In this document: piece by piece, positions 1 through 7,558 of the stretch
Numbering within the stretch: the first letter of the stretch is position 1
How the letters are laid out: each line of letters starts with the position of its first letter
NCBI GenBank assembly: GCA_030639955.1
Contig: DAOWKH010000022.1
Span: forward strand, 1 to 15,693
Length of the DNA: 15,693 nt
Reading direction: 5' to 3'
Origin: Candidatus Omnitrophota bacterium
Lineage (GTDB): Bacteria; Omnitrophota; 4484-213
Notes under the pieces: generated by a model
The model's database searches: none
The model's input: the letters and a program-made list of their open reading frames with translations, nothing else
What the model was told of the DNA's origin: nothing
Position numbers and translations under genes: made by a program

Positions 1-1
1 C

Positions 2-859
2 ATAGTTATTGATAAATTAACCTATGCCGGGGATTTGGAGAGATTAAAAGAAGTTAAGGGAAAGTATAAATTTTATAAGACAGATATTTGCCGTAAGAAA
101 AAAATAGAAGAAATATTCGCCAAGGAAAATCCTCAGATTATAGTTAATTTTGCCGCCGAAACGCATGTGGATAGGAGTATTGTTGATTCTGCCCCTTTTA
201 TAGAAACGAATGTAAAAGGAACTCAGGTTTTATTAGATGCTTCAAAAAAATATAAAATTAAAAAATTCATTCACATCTCGACCGATGAGATTTACGGAGA
301 AATAAAAAAAGGAAGATTTTCTGAAAATTCTCCTTTAAGACCTAACAGCCCTTATGCTGCTTCAAAAGCGGCTGCTGATTTACTTATAAGAGCGTATATC
401 AGGACTTATAACTTTCCGGCGATAATTGTGCGTCCCTGCAATAATTATGGACCCTTGCAATATCCCGAGAAATTTATTCCTGTAGTAATCTGTAAGGCAT
501 TACAAAACAAAAAAATCCCCGTATATGCTCAAGGATTAAATAAAAGAGAATGGTTGTATGTTTCTGACTGCATAGCGGTAATTGCTCTAATTTTAAAAAA
601 AGGGAAAATCGGCGAAATATATAATGTCGGTTCGGGCATTGAAAAAAGAAACATTGATGTCGCAAAAAGCATTCTCAAAATACTCGGTAAACCTGAGAGT
701 TTGATTCAATTTGTTAAGGACCGCCCCGGCCACGATTTCAGATACGCCCTTGATTCGGCAAAAATCCGCAAGCTTGGCTGGCAGCCGAAGAGAAATTTTG
801 CCTCAGGTCTTGAGCAAACAGTGCATTGGTTCAGGAAAAAGAGATGGATAATTCTTTAA
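2..859 (+). CDS. rmlB: dTDP-glucose 4,6-dehydratase RmlB, 5' end cut by window
   Basis: Converts dTDP-glucose to dTDP-4-keto-6-deoxyglucose, the branch point for rhamnose and many other deoxysugars. The frame is open to the left edge, and the first visible residues (IVIDKLTYAGDLE) match the RmlB region just after the first Rossmann strand, so about 33 N-terminal residues including GxxGxxG lie outside. The visible 285 residues carry NFAAETHVDRSI, the active-site STDEIYG (T94, D95, E96 of the fragment), the catalytic SPYAASK (Y118, K122) and RPCNNYGP. The C-terminus has the usual DRPGHDFRYALD and LGWQP motifs. The TTG at 35 is only an internal leucine. The 3' end overlaps the next gene by 16 bp, so the two are probably co-transcribed and coupled. 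No rmlA, rmlC or rmlD is visible. Confidence 0.93.
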   Translation: MVIDKLTYAGDLERLKEVKGKYKFYKTDICRKKKIEEIFAKENPQIIVNFAAETHVDRSIVDSAPFIETNVKGTQVLLDASKKYKIKKFIHISTDEIYGEIKKGRFSENSPLRPNSPYAASKAAADLLIRAYIRTYNFPAIIVRPCNNYGPLQYPEKFIPVVICKALQNKKIPVYAQGLNKREWLYVSDCIAVIALILKKGKIGEIYNVGSGIEKRNIDVAKSILKILGKPESLIQFVKDRPGHDFRYALDSAKIRKLGWQPKRNFASGLEQTVHWFRKKRWIIL

Positions 860-1794
860 AAGATAAAAAAATCTTGGTTACTGGCGGCGCTGGCTTCATC
901 GGGAGTCATATCGTAGATAAATTAGTAGAACTCGGTTCAGATGTTATAGTTCTGGATGATCTCTCTACTGGCAATCTGGATAACATCAAGCACCCTAGGA
1001 ATAAAGTAGAATTCATTAAAGGGGATATAAGAGACCAAGCCCTTCTTGATAAACTCCTAAACGGTGTTGAACTAATCTCACATCAGGCCGCATTAAGAAG
1101 TGTTCCTAAATCAGTTGGCAGACCTTTTGACTATCATGATGTAAATGTAACCGGCACGCTAAATCTATATCTAAAGGCAAAAGAAAAGGGTATAAAACGC
1201 ATTGTCTATGCCTCCAGCAGCTCTGTATATGGAGAAAGGTTTGATTTCCCCGAGAAAGAAATCGATTCTCCCAATCCTTTATCTCCCTATGCGGCAACAA
1301 AGCTTTTTGCAGAGTATTATGGGTATGTATTTAGCCAATTATATGGATTGGAAGTTGTTTCTTTAAGATACTTCAATGTTTTTGGACCTCGGCAGTCCCT
1401 GGAAAATAAATACGCTGTAGTCGTTCCTAAATTTATCACATCTCTATTAAAGAATGAAAACCCGCCAATTTATGGAGATGGAAACCAAGAGAGAGATTTT
1501 ACTTTTATTGAGGATGTGGTAGAAGCAAATATTTTAGCTCTAACAAAAGATGGGGTAGAAGGAGAGGTTTTTAACATTGCCGGTGGTGCACCCCAATCCG
1601 TTAATAATCTCCTGAAGGTATTGAAAGAAATTACTGCTAAGGATATAAGCCCTGTCTATTTACAACCAAGACCTGGCGATGTCCGAAAGACCTATGCCGA
1701 TATAGAAAAAGCAAAGAAACTATTGGGCTGGCAACCTGAAGTAGGTTTTTATCAGGGATTAAAAGAGACGGTAGAGTGGTTTACCCCGTTTTAA
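844..1794 (+). CDS. NAD-dependent UDP-sugar 4-epimerase (WbpP/GalE-like extended SDR)
   Basis: A 316-residue extended SDR. It has a Rossmann GGAGFIG (14-20), an SSSSVYG serine loop (124-130), the catalytic YAATK (Y149, K153), and RYFNVFGPRQ and GDGNQERDFTFIEDV in the substrate domain. The segment HQAALRSVPKSV followed by an NVTGTLN stretch is typical of the WbpP group (UDP-GlcNAc or UDP-GlcNAcA 4-epimerase). GalE- or UDP-glucuronate-epimerase activity cannot be excluded, because specificity rests on few residues. I chose the ATG at 844 over a TTG at 826: AGG-AAAAAGAG lies just upstream, and the extra residues would precede the usual short N-terminus. It overlaps rmlB by 16 bp and is the last gene before the 394-bp gap. 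It would supply a C4-inverted (galacto) UDP-sugar to the glycan. Confidence 0.85.
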   Translation: MDNSLKDKKILVTGGAGFIGSHIVDKLVELGSDVIVLDDLSTGNLDNIKHPRNKVEFIKGDIRDQALLDKLLNGVELISHQAALRSVPKSVGRPFDYHDVNVTGTLNLYLKAKEKGIKRIVYASSSSVYGERFDFPEKEIDSPNPLSPYAATKLFAEYYGYVFSQLYGLEVVSLRYFNVFGPRQSLENKYAVVVPKFITSLLKNENPPIYGDGNQERDFTFIEDVVEANILALTKDGVEGEVFNIAGGAPQSVNNLLKVLKEITAKDISPVYLQPRPGDVRKTYADIEKAKKLLGWQPEVGFYQGLKETVEWFTPF

Positions 1795-1798
1795 CCTA

Positions 1799-1854
1799 TG
1801 TATTATACTAAACTACATTATAGAAAATACTATAATGTAAATATGTATAATACA
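1799..1854. repeat. nested palindrome (two perfect inverted-repeat arms)
   Basis: Outer arms TGTATTATAC (1799-1808) and GTATAATACA (1845-1854) are perfect 10-bp reverse complements. Inner arms TACATTATA (1814-1822) and TATAATGTA (1831-1839) are perfect over 9 bp, with an 8-nt loop. The two stems are separated by a symmetric 5x5 internal loop. There is no T-run, so it is not a normal intrinsic terminator. The 11-mer TTTACATTATA recurs at 1891-1901, identical to the reverse complement of 1831-1841. It lies directly before an AGGAGG and the start of a decayed ATPase gene, so it could be an operator, a transposition-type end or a processed hairpin. Confidence 0.8.
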
Positions 1855-1859
1855 GGAGG
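1854..1859 (+). promoter_or_regulatory. strong Shine-Dalgarno before a decayed gene
   Basis: AGGAGG sits 6 nt ahead of an ATG at 1866. The frame from this ATG is only 28 codons long (stop 1950-1952). A perfect ribosome site in front of so short a frame fits a gene whose body has been lost. The first A is also the last base of the palindrome's outer arm. Confidence 0.6.
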
Positions 1860-1865
1860 AGCAGA

Positions 1866-2124
1866 ATGACCAATCCTTTTGCACTGTCATTTTACATTAT
1901 AATATCCAGCTTTTGTCATTTAACGTTTGGCTCTTGGCAAAAAAGAGTATAGCTAAGAAAGATATAACCAAGGCGATAGATACAATAATGCATACTCAGA
2001 ACGAATTCTTTTTTAATATTTATGACTCAGCGTTAAAGATAATACAGTGCACAAAGATGGAACAAAATATTATATAGGCGACCCCTTTTTTGAGCTATGG
2101 CTCCAGAGGAATATTTCTACATAG
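1866..2124 (+). pseudogene. relic of an AAA-family ATP-binding protein (ATPase_2-like)
   Basis: No intact frame exists, but three pieces read in order like this ATPase family. From the ATG at 1866 the frame gives MTNPFA, the usual start (x-N-P-F). A frameshift near 1899-1905 then gives NIQLLSFNVWLLAKKS and KKDITKAID, followed by NEFFFNIYDSALKII, which resembles the family's post-ATPase helices; this frame stops at 2075-2077. A second shift at about 2045-2050 gives HKDGTKYYIGDPFFELWLQRN (2050 to the stop at 2122-2124), very like the conserved C-terminal winged-helix end (K-D-G-x-Y-x-x-x-D-P-F-F-x-x-W-L). The Walker A and B regions are absent, so a large internal deletion is inferred. Family assignment comes from recalled motifs, not a search. 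It lies between two glycan genes and is probably a leftover from an insertion. Confidence 0.6.
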
Positions 2125-2188
2125 AAGTTTCTAAGCGTTGCACTTCCTTATTGAACTTGGTATTGTGTCTATAAAGGAAAACAGTAAT
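2125..2188. other. short leader before the FAD oxidoreductase gene
   Basis: This is the rest of the 394-bp gap between genes. A weak sigma70-like pair, TTGCAC (2138-2143) and TATTGT (2161-2166), has a 17-bp spacer, but matches the consensus at only 3 and 4 of 6 bases. AAAGGA (2173-2178) is a fair ribosome site 10 nt before the ATG at 2189. I see no terminator or RNA gene here. Confidence 0.3.
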
Positions 2189-3307
2189 ATGGATACCGTT
2201 GATGTCACAATTATTGGTGCAGGGGTTATCGGGCTTTCTATAGCTTCAGAGATAGGAAGAAAAGACAGGGCAGTGTTAGTGCTTGAGAAAAATAACTCCT
2301 GGGGTCAGGAAGCAAGTAGCCGAAATAGCGAAGTAATACACGCAGGGATTTATTATCAGCCCGGTTCATTAAAAGCCATCTCTTGTGTGGAAGGGCGCAG
2401 GATGCTCTATGAATTGTGTGAGAAAAACGCTATCCCTATCAAAAAAACAGGCAAGATTATCGTTGCCATTGAGCAATCTGAGATTGATTTTTTAAAAGAA
2501 CTCTATGAGAAGGCAAAGCAAAACAGCGCAGAGGTAATTTTTTTAGATAAAGAGGATGTAAGAAAGAAAGAACCTACTGTTTCTTGTTTAGCCGCTCTCT
2601 ATTCACCCGAGACAGGAATTATTGACTCGCATTCTCTGATGAAGTTTTTCCTAAATAAAGCAGAAGATTGTGCTGTAGATTTGGTCTACGATGCCCAAGT
2701 AATAGGTATTGAGCCCAATCATTCAGGCTACAAAGTTGAGGTTGAAAACGCAGGAGAGAGGGTGGATTTTTCAAGTAGGTTAGTTATAAATTGCGCAGGC
2801 CTTAATGCCGATGAAATAGCTTCCTGGTGCGGTATAAATATAGAGCAAACAAAGTACGAACAGTATTATCTAAAAGGAAATTATTTTCGCCTTTCAGATA
2901 AATTTGCAAATACAATGCAGCATCTTATTTATCCTGTTCCTCAGGAGGATTCTCTCGGAACGCATACAGTTATTGACCTTCAGGGAGGGGTGAAGCTGGG
3001 TCCTGACGCCGAGGAAGTTGGAGAAATAGATTATACTGTGAACGAAGACAGAAAAAATGATTTTTATGAATCGGTTAAGGAATTTTTACCTTCTTTAGAA
3101 GAAGATGATTTATCTCCGGATATGGCTGGAATTAGACCCCAGCTTAGATATCCAAATTCAGGGGATTTCCGTGATTTTATAATAGAACACGAGGATTCAA
3201 AAGGGTTGCCCGGCTTGATTAATTTAGTTGGCATAGAATCCCCGGGGCTAACGGCATCGCCTTATATCGGGAAGTATGTTGCCGATATGGTTGAGAAGAT
3301 ACTCTAA
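2189..3307 (+). CDS. FAD-dependent oxidoreductase, L-2-hydroxyglutarate oxidase (LhgO) family
   Basis: A 372-residue DAO-fold flavoenzyme. It has a GAGVIG dinucleotide motif (10-15) after a hydrophobic strand, then the family signature around SSRNSEVIHAGIYYQPGS, which binds FAD and the hydroxy-acid. The C-terminal half has AGIRPQL and a closing GIESPGLTASP glycine loop. Known relatives oxidise L-2-hydroxyglutarate to 2-oxoglutarate and pass electrons to the membrane quinone pool; others act on glycerol-3-phosphate or amino acids. The ATG at 2189 is chosen because of AAAGGA 10 nt upstream and because the Rossmann strand starts at once; a TTG at 2138 would add 17 residues without motifs. It is 23 bp ahead of the GDP-fucose synthase gene. 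In this setting the true substrate may be a hydroxy-acid or a glycan precursor, which is inference. Confidence 0.8.
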   Translation: MDTVDVTIIGAGVIGLSIASEIGRKDRAVLVLEKNNSWGQEASSRNSEVIHAGIYYQPGSLKAISCVEGRRMLYELCEKNAIPIKKTGKIIVAIEQSEIDFLKELYEKAKQNSAEVIFLDKEDVRKKEPTVSCLAALYSPETGIIDSHSLMKFFLNKAEDCAVDLVYDAQVIGIEPNHSGYKVEVENAGERVDFSSRLVINCAGLNADEIASWCGINIEQTKYEQYYLKGNYFRLSDKFANTMQHLIYPVPQEDSLGTHTVIDLQGGVKLGPDAEEVGEIDYTVNEDRKNDFYESVKEFLPSLEEDDLSPDMAGIRPQLRYPNSGDFRDFIIEHEDSKGLPGLINLVGIESPGLTASPYIGKYVADMVEKIL

Positions 3308-3330
3308 CACATCTCGGTTGTATAGTTTCT

Positions 3331-4260
3331 ATGGAAAAAGATAGCAAAATTTATGTTGCCGGGCATAACGGCTTATTAGGTTCGGCAATCATCCGCAAGT
3401 TTGAAAATGAAGGATATAGAAATATTCTTACGAAAATACATCAGGAACTTGACCTTACCCACCAACAAGAAGTTGAAGATTTTTTTAAAACAGAAAAACC
3501 GGATTATGTTATTCTTGCGGCGGCAAAGGTCGGGGGAATTTATGCAAACAGCACTTATCCTGCACAATTTATTTATGAGAATCTTAGCATACAAACCAAT
3601 GTTATTCATGCCGCGCATATTTTTGGTGTCAAGAAATTGTTGTTTTTTGGTAGTGCGTGCAGTTATCCCCGCGAATGCCCTCAACCAATGAAAGAAGAAT
3701 ATTTGCTCTCAGGATATTTAGAGCCGACCAACGAAGCGTATGCTGTTGCTAAAATTGCTGGGATAAAGATGTGTCAGGCATATAATCGTCAGTATAGGAC
3801 CAATTTCATCTGCGCCGTGCTTGCGAATATGTATGGTATTAATGACCATTTTGATTCTGATAATTCTCATGTTATTCCGGCTTTAATAAGGAAATGCATA
3901 GATGCTAAGCGCAGAGCGCAAAGTGAAATCACAGTATGGGGAAGCGGAAATCCGCGCCGGGAGTTTATCTTTGCCGATGATGTTGCCGATGCCGCGTTAT
4001 TTCTTATGAATACATATAATGATTCAGCTATTATTAATGTTGGTTTTGGTGAAGATGTGTCTATAAAAGAACTCGTTACAATAATTAAAAAGGCAGTTGG
4101 TTATGAAGGAAAAGTTATTTTTGATGAATCAAAACCCGATGGCATGCCACAAAAACTTTTAGACAGTAGCAAAATAGAAAATTTGGGTTGGAAGATGAAA
4201 GTTAATCTCGAAGAGGGAATCAGGAGAATTTATAACTGGTATAAAAAGGTGGTGAAATGA
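3331..4260 (+). CDS. fcl: GDP-L-fucose synthase (GDP-4-keto-6-deoxymannose 3,5-epimerase/4-reductase)
   Basis: The 309-residue length and motif order match E. coli WcaG closely. It has GHNGLLG (11-17), AAAKVGGI, GSACSYP (catalytic S108 and C110), EPTNEAYAVAK (Y137, K141) and NSHVIPAL (H180). These correspond to the Ser/Cys/Tyr/Lys/His active set of the E. coli enzyme (107, 109, 136, 140, 179). The C-terminal SKPDGMPQKLLD is also diagnostic. It makes GDP-L-fucose from the Gmd product using NADPH. No gmd gene is visible, so it must lie outside the window or the substrate differs. No strong ribosome site precedes the ATG. The 3' end shares ATGA with the next gene (4-bp overlap), showing translational coupling. 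Confidence 0.88.
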   Translation: MEKDSKIYVAGHNGLLGSAIIRKFENEGYRNILTKIHQELDLTHQQEVEDFFKTEKPDYVILAAAKVGGIYANSTYPAQFIYENLSIQTNVIHAAHIFGVKKLLFFGSACSYPRECPQPMKEEYLLSGYLEPTNEAYAVAKIAGIKMCQAYNRQYRTNFICAVLANMYGINDHFDSDNSHVIPALIRKCIDAKRRAQSEITVWGSGNPRREFIFADDVADAALFLMNTYNDSAIINVGFGEDVSIKELVTIIKKAVGYEGKVIFDESKPDGMPQKLLDSSKIENLGWKMKVNLEEGIRRIYNWYKKVVK

Positions 4261-5189
4261 AAATATTAGTTACTGGCGCAGCAGGATATATAGGTTCTGT
4301 ATTAGTTCCCGAGTTGTTAAAAAATGATCACGCCGTAATTGCTTTAGATAATTTTATGTATAATCAGTCATCGCTACTAGATTGTTGTTATAATAACAAT
4401 CTAACAATTATTCGAGGTGATACACGCGATAAAGATTTAATACAGAAATGCATGAAAACTATAGAAGCAGTATTTCCTTTGGCTTGTTTAACCGGTGCTC
4501 CTCTTTGCAAGCAAAATCCTATTGAGGCACAAGCAATTATTGTTGATGCAATAAGAATGATGTTAGATTTACGCAGCAAAGAGCAGACCATTATTTTTCC
4601 GACTACTAATAGCGGTTATGGTATTGGACAAAAGGATAAATTTTGCACTGAAGAAACACCCCTAAAACCAATTTCTCTTTATGGAAAATTAAAGGTAGAA
4701 GCAGAGAAAATTCTATTGGATGCCAAAAATTGTATTACTTTGCGGCTTGCAACAGCATTTGGGGTTAGCCCGCGTATGCGGCTTGACCTTTTAGTTAATG
4801 ATTTTACCTATCGGGCTGTAAATGACCGTTTTATTGTTCTTTTTGAGCCACATTTTAAGAGGAATTACATTCATATAAGAGATGTTGCAAAAGCATTTAT
4901 CCATTCGTTAAACAACTTTGAGCAAATGAAAAATGAATTCTATAATGTTGGATTGAGTGATGCAAACTTGAGCAAATGGGAGTTGTGCGAAGAAATTAAG
5001 AAGCAGGTTCCAGATTTTTATTTTGTAGAGGCAAAAATTGGCGAAGATCCCGATAAGAGAGATTATATTGTGAGTAATGAAAAGATTGAAAAAACAGGAT
5101 ACAAGCCACATGTTTCTTTACAGGAAGGGATTGCAGAGCTCGTAAAAGGCTATCGGGTGGTCAAAAGAAACCAGTTTGCTAATATCTAA
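4257..5189 (+). CDS. extended SDR, NAD-dependent epimerase/dehydratase of unknown specificity
   Basis: A 310-residue nucleotide-sugar SDR. It has GAAGYIG (7-13), TTNSGYG (116-122) in place of the usual serine loop, and the catalytic YGKLK (Y142, K146). RLATAFGVSPRMR follows, with RNYIHIRDVAKAF near residue 200. The C-terminus (YIVSNEKIEKTGYKP, then a leucine-glutamate-glycine turn) is the normal SDR end. The SPRMRLDLLVNDF type occurs among epimerases and reductases of polysaccharide loci, but I cannot assign a sugar. It starts inside the ATGA shared with the fucose synthase gene, so both are probably made together. A 45-bp spacer follows before the aminotransferase. Confidence 0.8.
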   Translation: MKILVTGAAGYIGSVLVPELLKNDHAVIALDNFMYNQSSLLDCCYNNNLTIIRGDTRDKDLIQKCMKTIEAVFPLACLTGAPLCKQNPIEAQAIIVDAIRMMLDLRSKEQTIIFPTTNSGYGIGQKDKFCTEETPLKPISLYGKLKVEAEKILLDAKNCITLRLATAFGVSPRMRLDLLVNDFTYRAVNDRFIVLFEPHFKRNYIHIRDVAKAFIHSLNNFEQMKNEFYNVGLSDANLSKWELCEEIKKQVPDFYFVEAKIGEDPDKRDYIVSNEKIEKTGYKPHVSLQEGIAELVKGYRVVKRNQFANI

Positions 5190-5234
5190 TTAATTGAGCA
5201 TAAGTATGGTTAATTGTAAAGACAAAGGGATAAT

Positions 5235-6416
5235 GTGAAAAAATATTCTTTAATAGCTGCCAGATTGATAGGACAGCCGATGTTTAAGCTTTTGGCAAAG
5301 ATAGAACAAATGGAAAAAGAAGGAAGGGAAATTTATCATTTTGAAATAGGTGACACAGATCTTAAAGCACATAGACATATTGTAGAAGCAACAAAATTAG
5401 CTTTAGATAATGATCATACACATTATGTAAATTCTATGGGTATTAGAGAGCTTCGTGAGGTCGTTTGCGAACATACTGAGCAAACCTTGGGATTTAGACC
5501 GTCTATAGAACAGGTTCTTATTATGCCTGCAAATGGAATCATTGATTGTGTGATGCGCTGTGTTGTTAATCCGGGAGAAGAAGTAATATATCCTGATCCG
5601 GGTTTTTCTACTTATATTGCTGTTACAAATTATACTGGTATTAAAAAAGTTGGCGTTCCTCTTAAAGAAGACAATGCTTTTCATATAGAGGTTGATGAGA
5701 TAGCAAAACGTATTACAGATAAAACTCGCCTAATTGTCATTAATTCGCCTCAGAACCCAACAGGTGCTGTATTAAAAAAACAAAAATTAGAAGAAATTGC
5801 AATGCTGGCGAAAGAAAAAAATCTATATCTATTAAGTGATGAAATTTATTCAAGAGTCGTTTATGATTGCGTGCATTATTCTCCAAGCGTGGTAGATCAA
5901 TGTAAAGAAAGAACGATTATTTTGAATGGTTTTGCTAAAAGCTATTCTATGCCGGGTTGGAGGTTAGGATATGTCATAGGACCCGAAGAGCTTATTGAGA
6001 AAATGGGGTTGTTATTTCAAACAATGTATTCCTGCACGCCACCGTTTGTGCAATACGGTGGAATTAGTGCCTTACAAGGCAATAAGGATGTTATTGATGA
6101 GCGCATTCAACAGTATAAAACTATGAGAGATTTAATGGTTAAAAAATTAAACGAGATTCCCGGCGTATCTTGTTTAATGCCCGATGGAGCTTATTACGTT
6201 TTTCCTAATATAAAAGGAACAGGTATGAGTAGTGCTGAATTTGCTGATTTTATATTAGAAAGGGCAGGGGTAGCGTTATTACCGGGAACATGTTTTGGCG
6301 AATATGGTGAAGGTTATATAAGGATTTGTTTTACCAGAAGACTTGAGATTATTGAAGAGGCCTGTGAGATGATGAAAAAAGTTTTGAAACAGGAGGCATC
6401 GTGCAGAAGGTATTAA
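5235..6416 (+). CDS. class I/II PLP aminotransferase (AspC/AlaA-like)
   Basis: A 393-residue fold-type I aminotransferase. It shows the PLP-binding NSPQNPTGAV (N174), SDEIYS (D202, Y205), and the Schiff-base lysine in NGFAKSYSMPGWRLGY (K235). A late GYIRICF arginine binds the substrate carboxylate. Such enzymes swap amino groups between an amino acid and a 2-oxo-acid; they are not the usual sugar aminotransferases (DegT family). Its partner here is probably an amino or oxo acid tied to the condensing enzyme downstream. The GTG start at 5235 has AAAGGG about 5 nt upstream. It overlaps the next gene by 16 bp. The helix start reading GIIDCVMRC replaces the more common GAKQAL-type stretch, so it is not a close copy of a housekeeping AspC. 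Confidence 0.85.
   Translation: MKKYSLIAARLIGQPMFKLLAKIEQMEKEGREIYHFEIGDTDLKAHRHIVEATKLALDNDHTHYVNSMGIRELREVVCEHTEQTLGFRPSIEQVLIMPANGIIDCVMRCVVNPGEEVIYPDPGFSTYIAVTNYTGIKKVGVPLKEDNAFHIEVDEIAKRITDKTRLIVINSPQNPTGAVLKKQKLEEIAMLAKEKNLYLLSDEIYSRVVYDCVHYSPSVVDQCKERTIILNGFAKSYSMPGWRLGYVIGPEELIEKMGLLFQTMYSCTPPFVQYGGISALQGNKDVIDERIQQYKTMRDLMVKKLNEIPGVSCLMPDGAYYVFPNIKGTGMSSAEFADFILERAGVALLPGTCFGEYGEGYIRICFTRRLEIIEEACEMMKKVLKQEASCRRY
6391..6396 (+). promoter_or_regulatory. AGGAGG ribosome site inside the aminotransferase gene
   Basis: A perfect AGGAGG ends 4 nt before the GTG at 6401 and lies within the last codons of the aminotransferase. It fixes the GTG start of the condensing enzyme and means the two genes overlap by 16 bp. 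Confidence 0.75.
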
Positions 6417-7555
6417 TTAATGATATAACATTAAGGGATGGAGAACAGGCAGCAGGTGTTAATTTTTTTCCGAAGGAAAAACTTAGAATTGCAGAACAGC
6501 TTGTAAAATTAGGAGTGCCGATTATTGAAGCTGGATTTCCAATAGCTTCTGATCAAGATGCTGAAGGTGTAAAGTTTGTTGCCCAAGAGTTTGGAAAAGA
6601 TATTATAATCAGCGCTATGTGCAGGGCTGTTTTTAAAGATATCGAAGTTGCCGCTGAATCATTAGGCGGTGCACCTAAAGGAAGAATACAAGTTGTTATG
6701 GGGACATCGGATATACATTTAAAACATAAATTTAATATGACAAGAGAACAGGGTTTGAATATGTCTGTAGAAGCTGTGCGATATGCACGTAAATTTTCTG
6801 ATGATGTTGAATTTGCAGCAGAGGATTCCACAAGAAGTGATTTGCAATATCTAATAGCAGTATGCGAGGCCTGTGTAAAGGCAGGAGCAACAACCATAGA
6901 GCTTCCAGATACTGTAGGGTACGCCGTGCCAGAAGAATATTTTAAGATGATTAACGCTGTTGTGAAAGCGTTACCGCCGCATGTGACAGTTTCAACACAT
7001 TGTCATAATGATCTTGGGCTTGCAACAGCAAATACGCTCGCAGGGGTTCAAGCCGGCGCTAAACAGGCAGAGGTTACTATAAATGGAATTGGAGAGAGAG
7101 TTGGAAATGCATCTTCGGAAGAATTTATTATGGTTCTGAAAGCGAGAGAGGATTTTTATAAGATTGATATAAATTATATTAATACTGAAGAAATTACAAA
7201 GATAAGCAAGTTAATTGAGGAACTTTCTCAGATCAAAATTGCCCATAATAAGCCTATCGTTGGTAAGGGTGCCTTTTTGCATGAATCCGGTATTCATCAA
7301 GATGGGCTTATAAAATCACCGCAGACATATCAGCTTTTGGATCCCAAGGATGTTGGCTTAGAGGGGTATCAACTGGTAATAGGCAAATTGTCAGGAAAAC
7401 ATGCTTTAAAAGAGAGAATGAAGACAATAGGGATTGAATTAAATGCCGAGCAGACGAAAAAATTTTCTGTTTTTTTTAAAGACCATGCTGCCAAGAAAAA
7501 AATCATTACCGATGAAGATATAATACATCTGTTTGAAAAGTTTAAAGAGAGATAA
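6401..7555 (+). CDS. 2-isopropylmalate/homocitrate-synthase-like condensing enzyme, no regulatory domain
   Basis: A 384-residue HMGL-like TIM barrel that would join acetyl-CoA to a 2-oxo-acid. Motifs are NDITLRDGEQ (D8, R12), IEAGFP (42-47), the metal ligands HCHND (H200, H202), NGIGERVGN (228-236), HESGIHQDG (294-302), and GKLSGKHAL from the LeuA linker region. Every motif is closer to 2-isopropylmalate synthase than to HMG-CoA lyase. LeuA is about 510 residues; this protein stops before the LeuA dimer (leucine feedback) domain, so feedback control is probably absent. Alternatives are citramalate, homocitrate or phosphonomethylmalate-type synthases. The leuB/leuC/leuD partners are not here, and the gene is held between an aminotransferase and a TPP pair, which argues against plain leucine synthesis. 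Confidence 0.85.
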   Translation: MQKVLINDITLRDGEQAAGVNFFPKEKLRIAEQLVKLGVPIIEAGFPIASDQDAEGVKFVAQEFGKDIIISAMCRAVFKDIEVAAESLGGAPKGRIQVVMGTSDIHLKHKFNMTREQGLNMSVEAVRYARKFSDDVEFAAEDSTRSDLQYLIAVCEACVKAGATTIELPDTVGYAVPEEYFKMINAVVKALPPHVTVSTHCHNDLGLATANTLAGVQAGAKQAEVTINGIGERVGNASSEEFIMVLKAREDFYKIDINYINTEEITKISKLIEELSQIKIAHNKPIVGKGAFLHESGIHQDGLIKSPQTYQLLDPKDVGLEGYQLVIGKLSGKHALKERMKTIGIELNAEQTKKFSVFFKDHAAKKKIITDEDIIHLFEKFKER

Positions 7556-7558
7556 GAG

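Noticed and set aside
1799..1854. The nested palindrome as a Rho-independent terminator for the epimerase gene.
   Set aside because: The stems are AT-rich and no run of T follows; the next bases are a ribosome site.
1866..1952. A 28-codon frame with a perfect AGGAGG as a real small protein.
   Set aside because: Its start matches an ATPase N-terminus and it breaks into another frame that continues like the same family, so a gene relic explains it better. A leader peptide is not fully excluded.
2138..2188. A TTG start at 2138 adding 17 residues to the FAD oxidoreductase.
   Set aside because: The added residues have no motif, and an AAAGGA at proper distance supports the ATG at 2189.
3376..3684. 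A 102-codon reverse-strand frame opposite the GDP-fucose synthase gene.
   Set aside because: It is antisense to a gene with complete family motifs, and its translation shows no recognisable domain.
4378..4403. A 9-bp perfect inverted repeat, TAGATTGTT and AACAATCTA with an 8-nt spacer, inside the SDR gene at 4257.
   Set aside because: It lies in the coding frame over a Tyr-Asn-Asn-Asn run in AT-rich DNA, with no T-run or nearby gene start. Chance and codon bias explain it.
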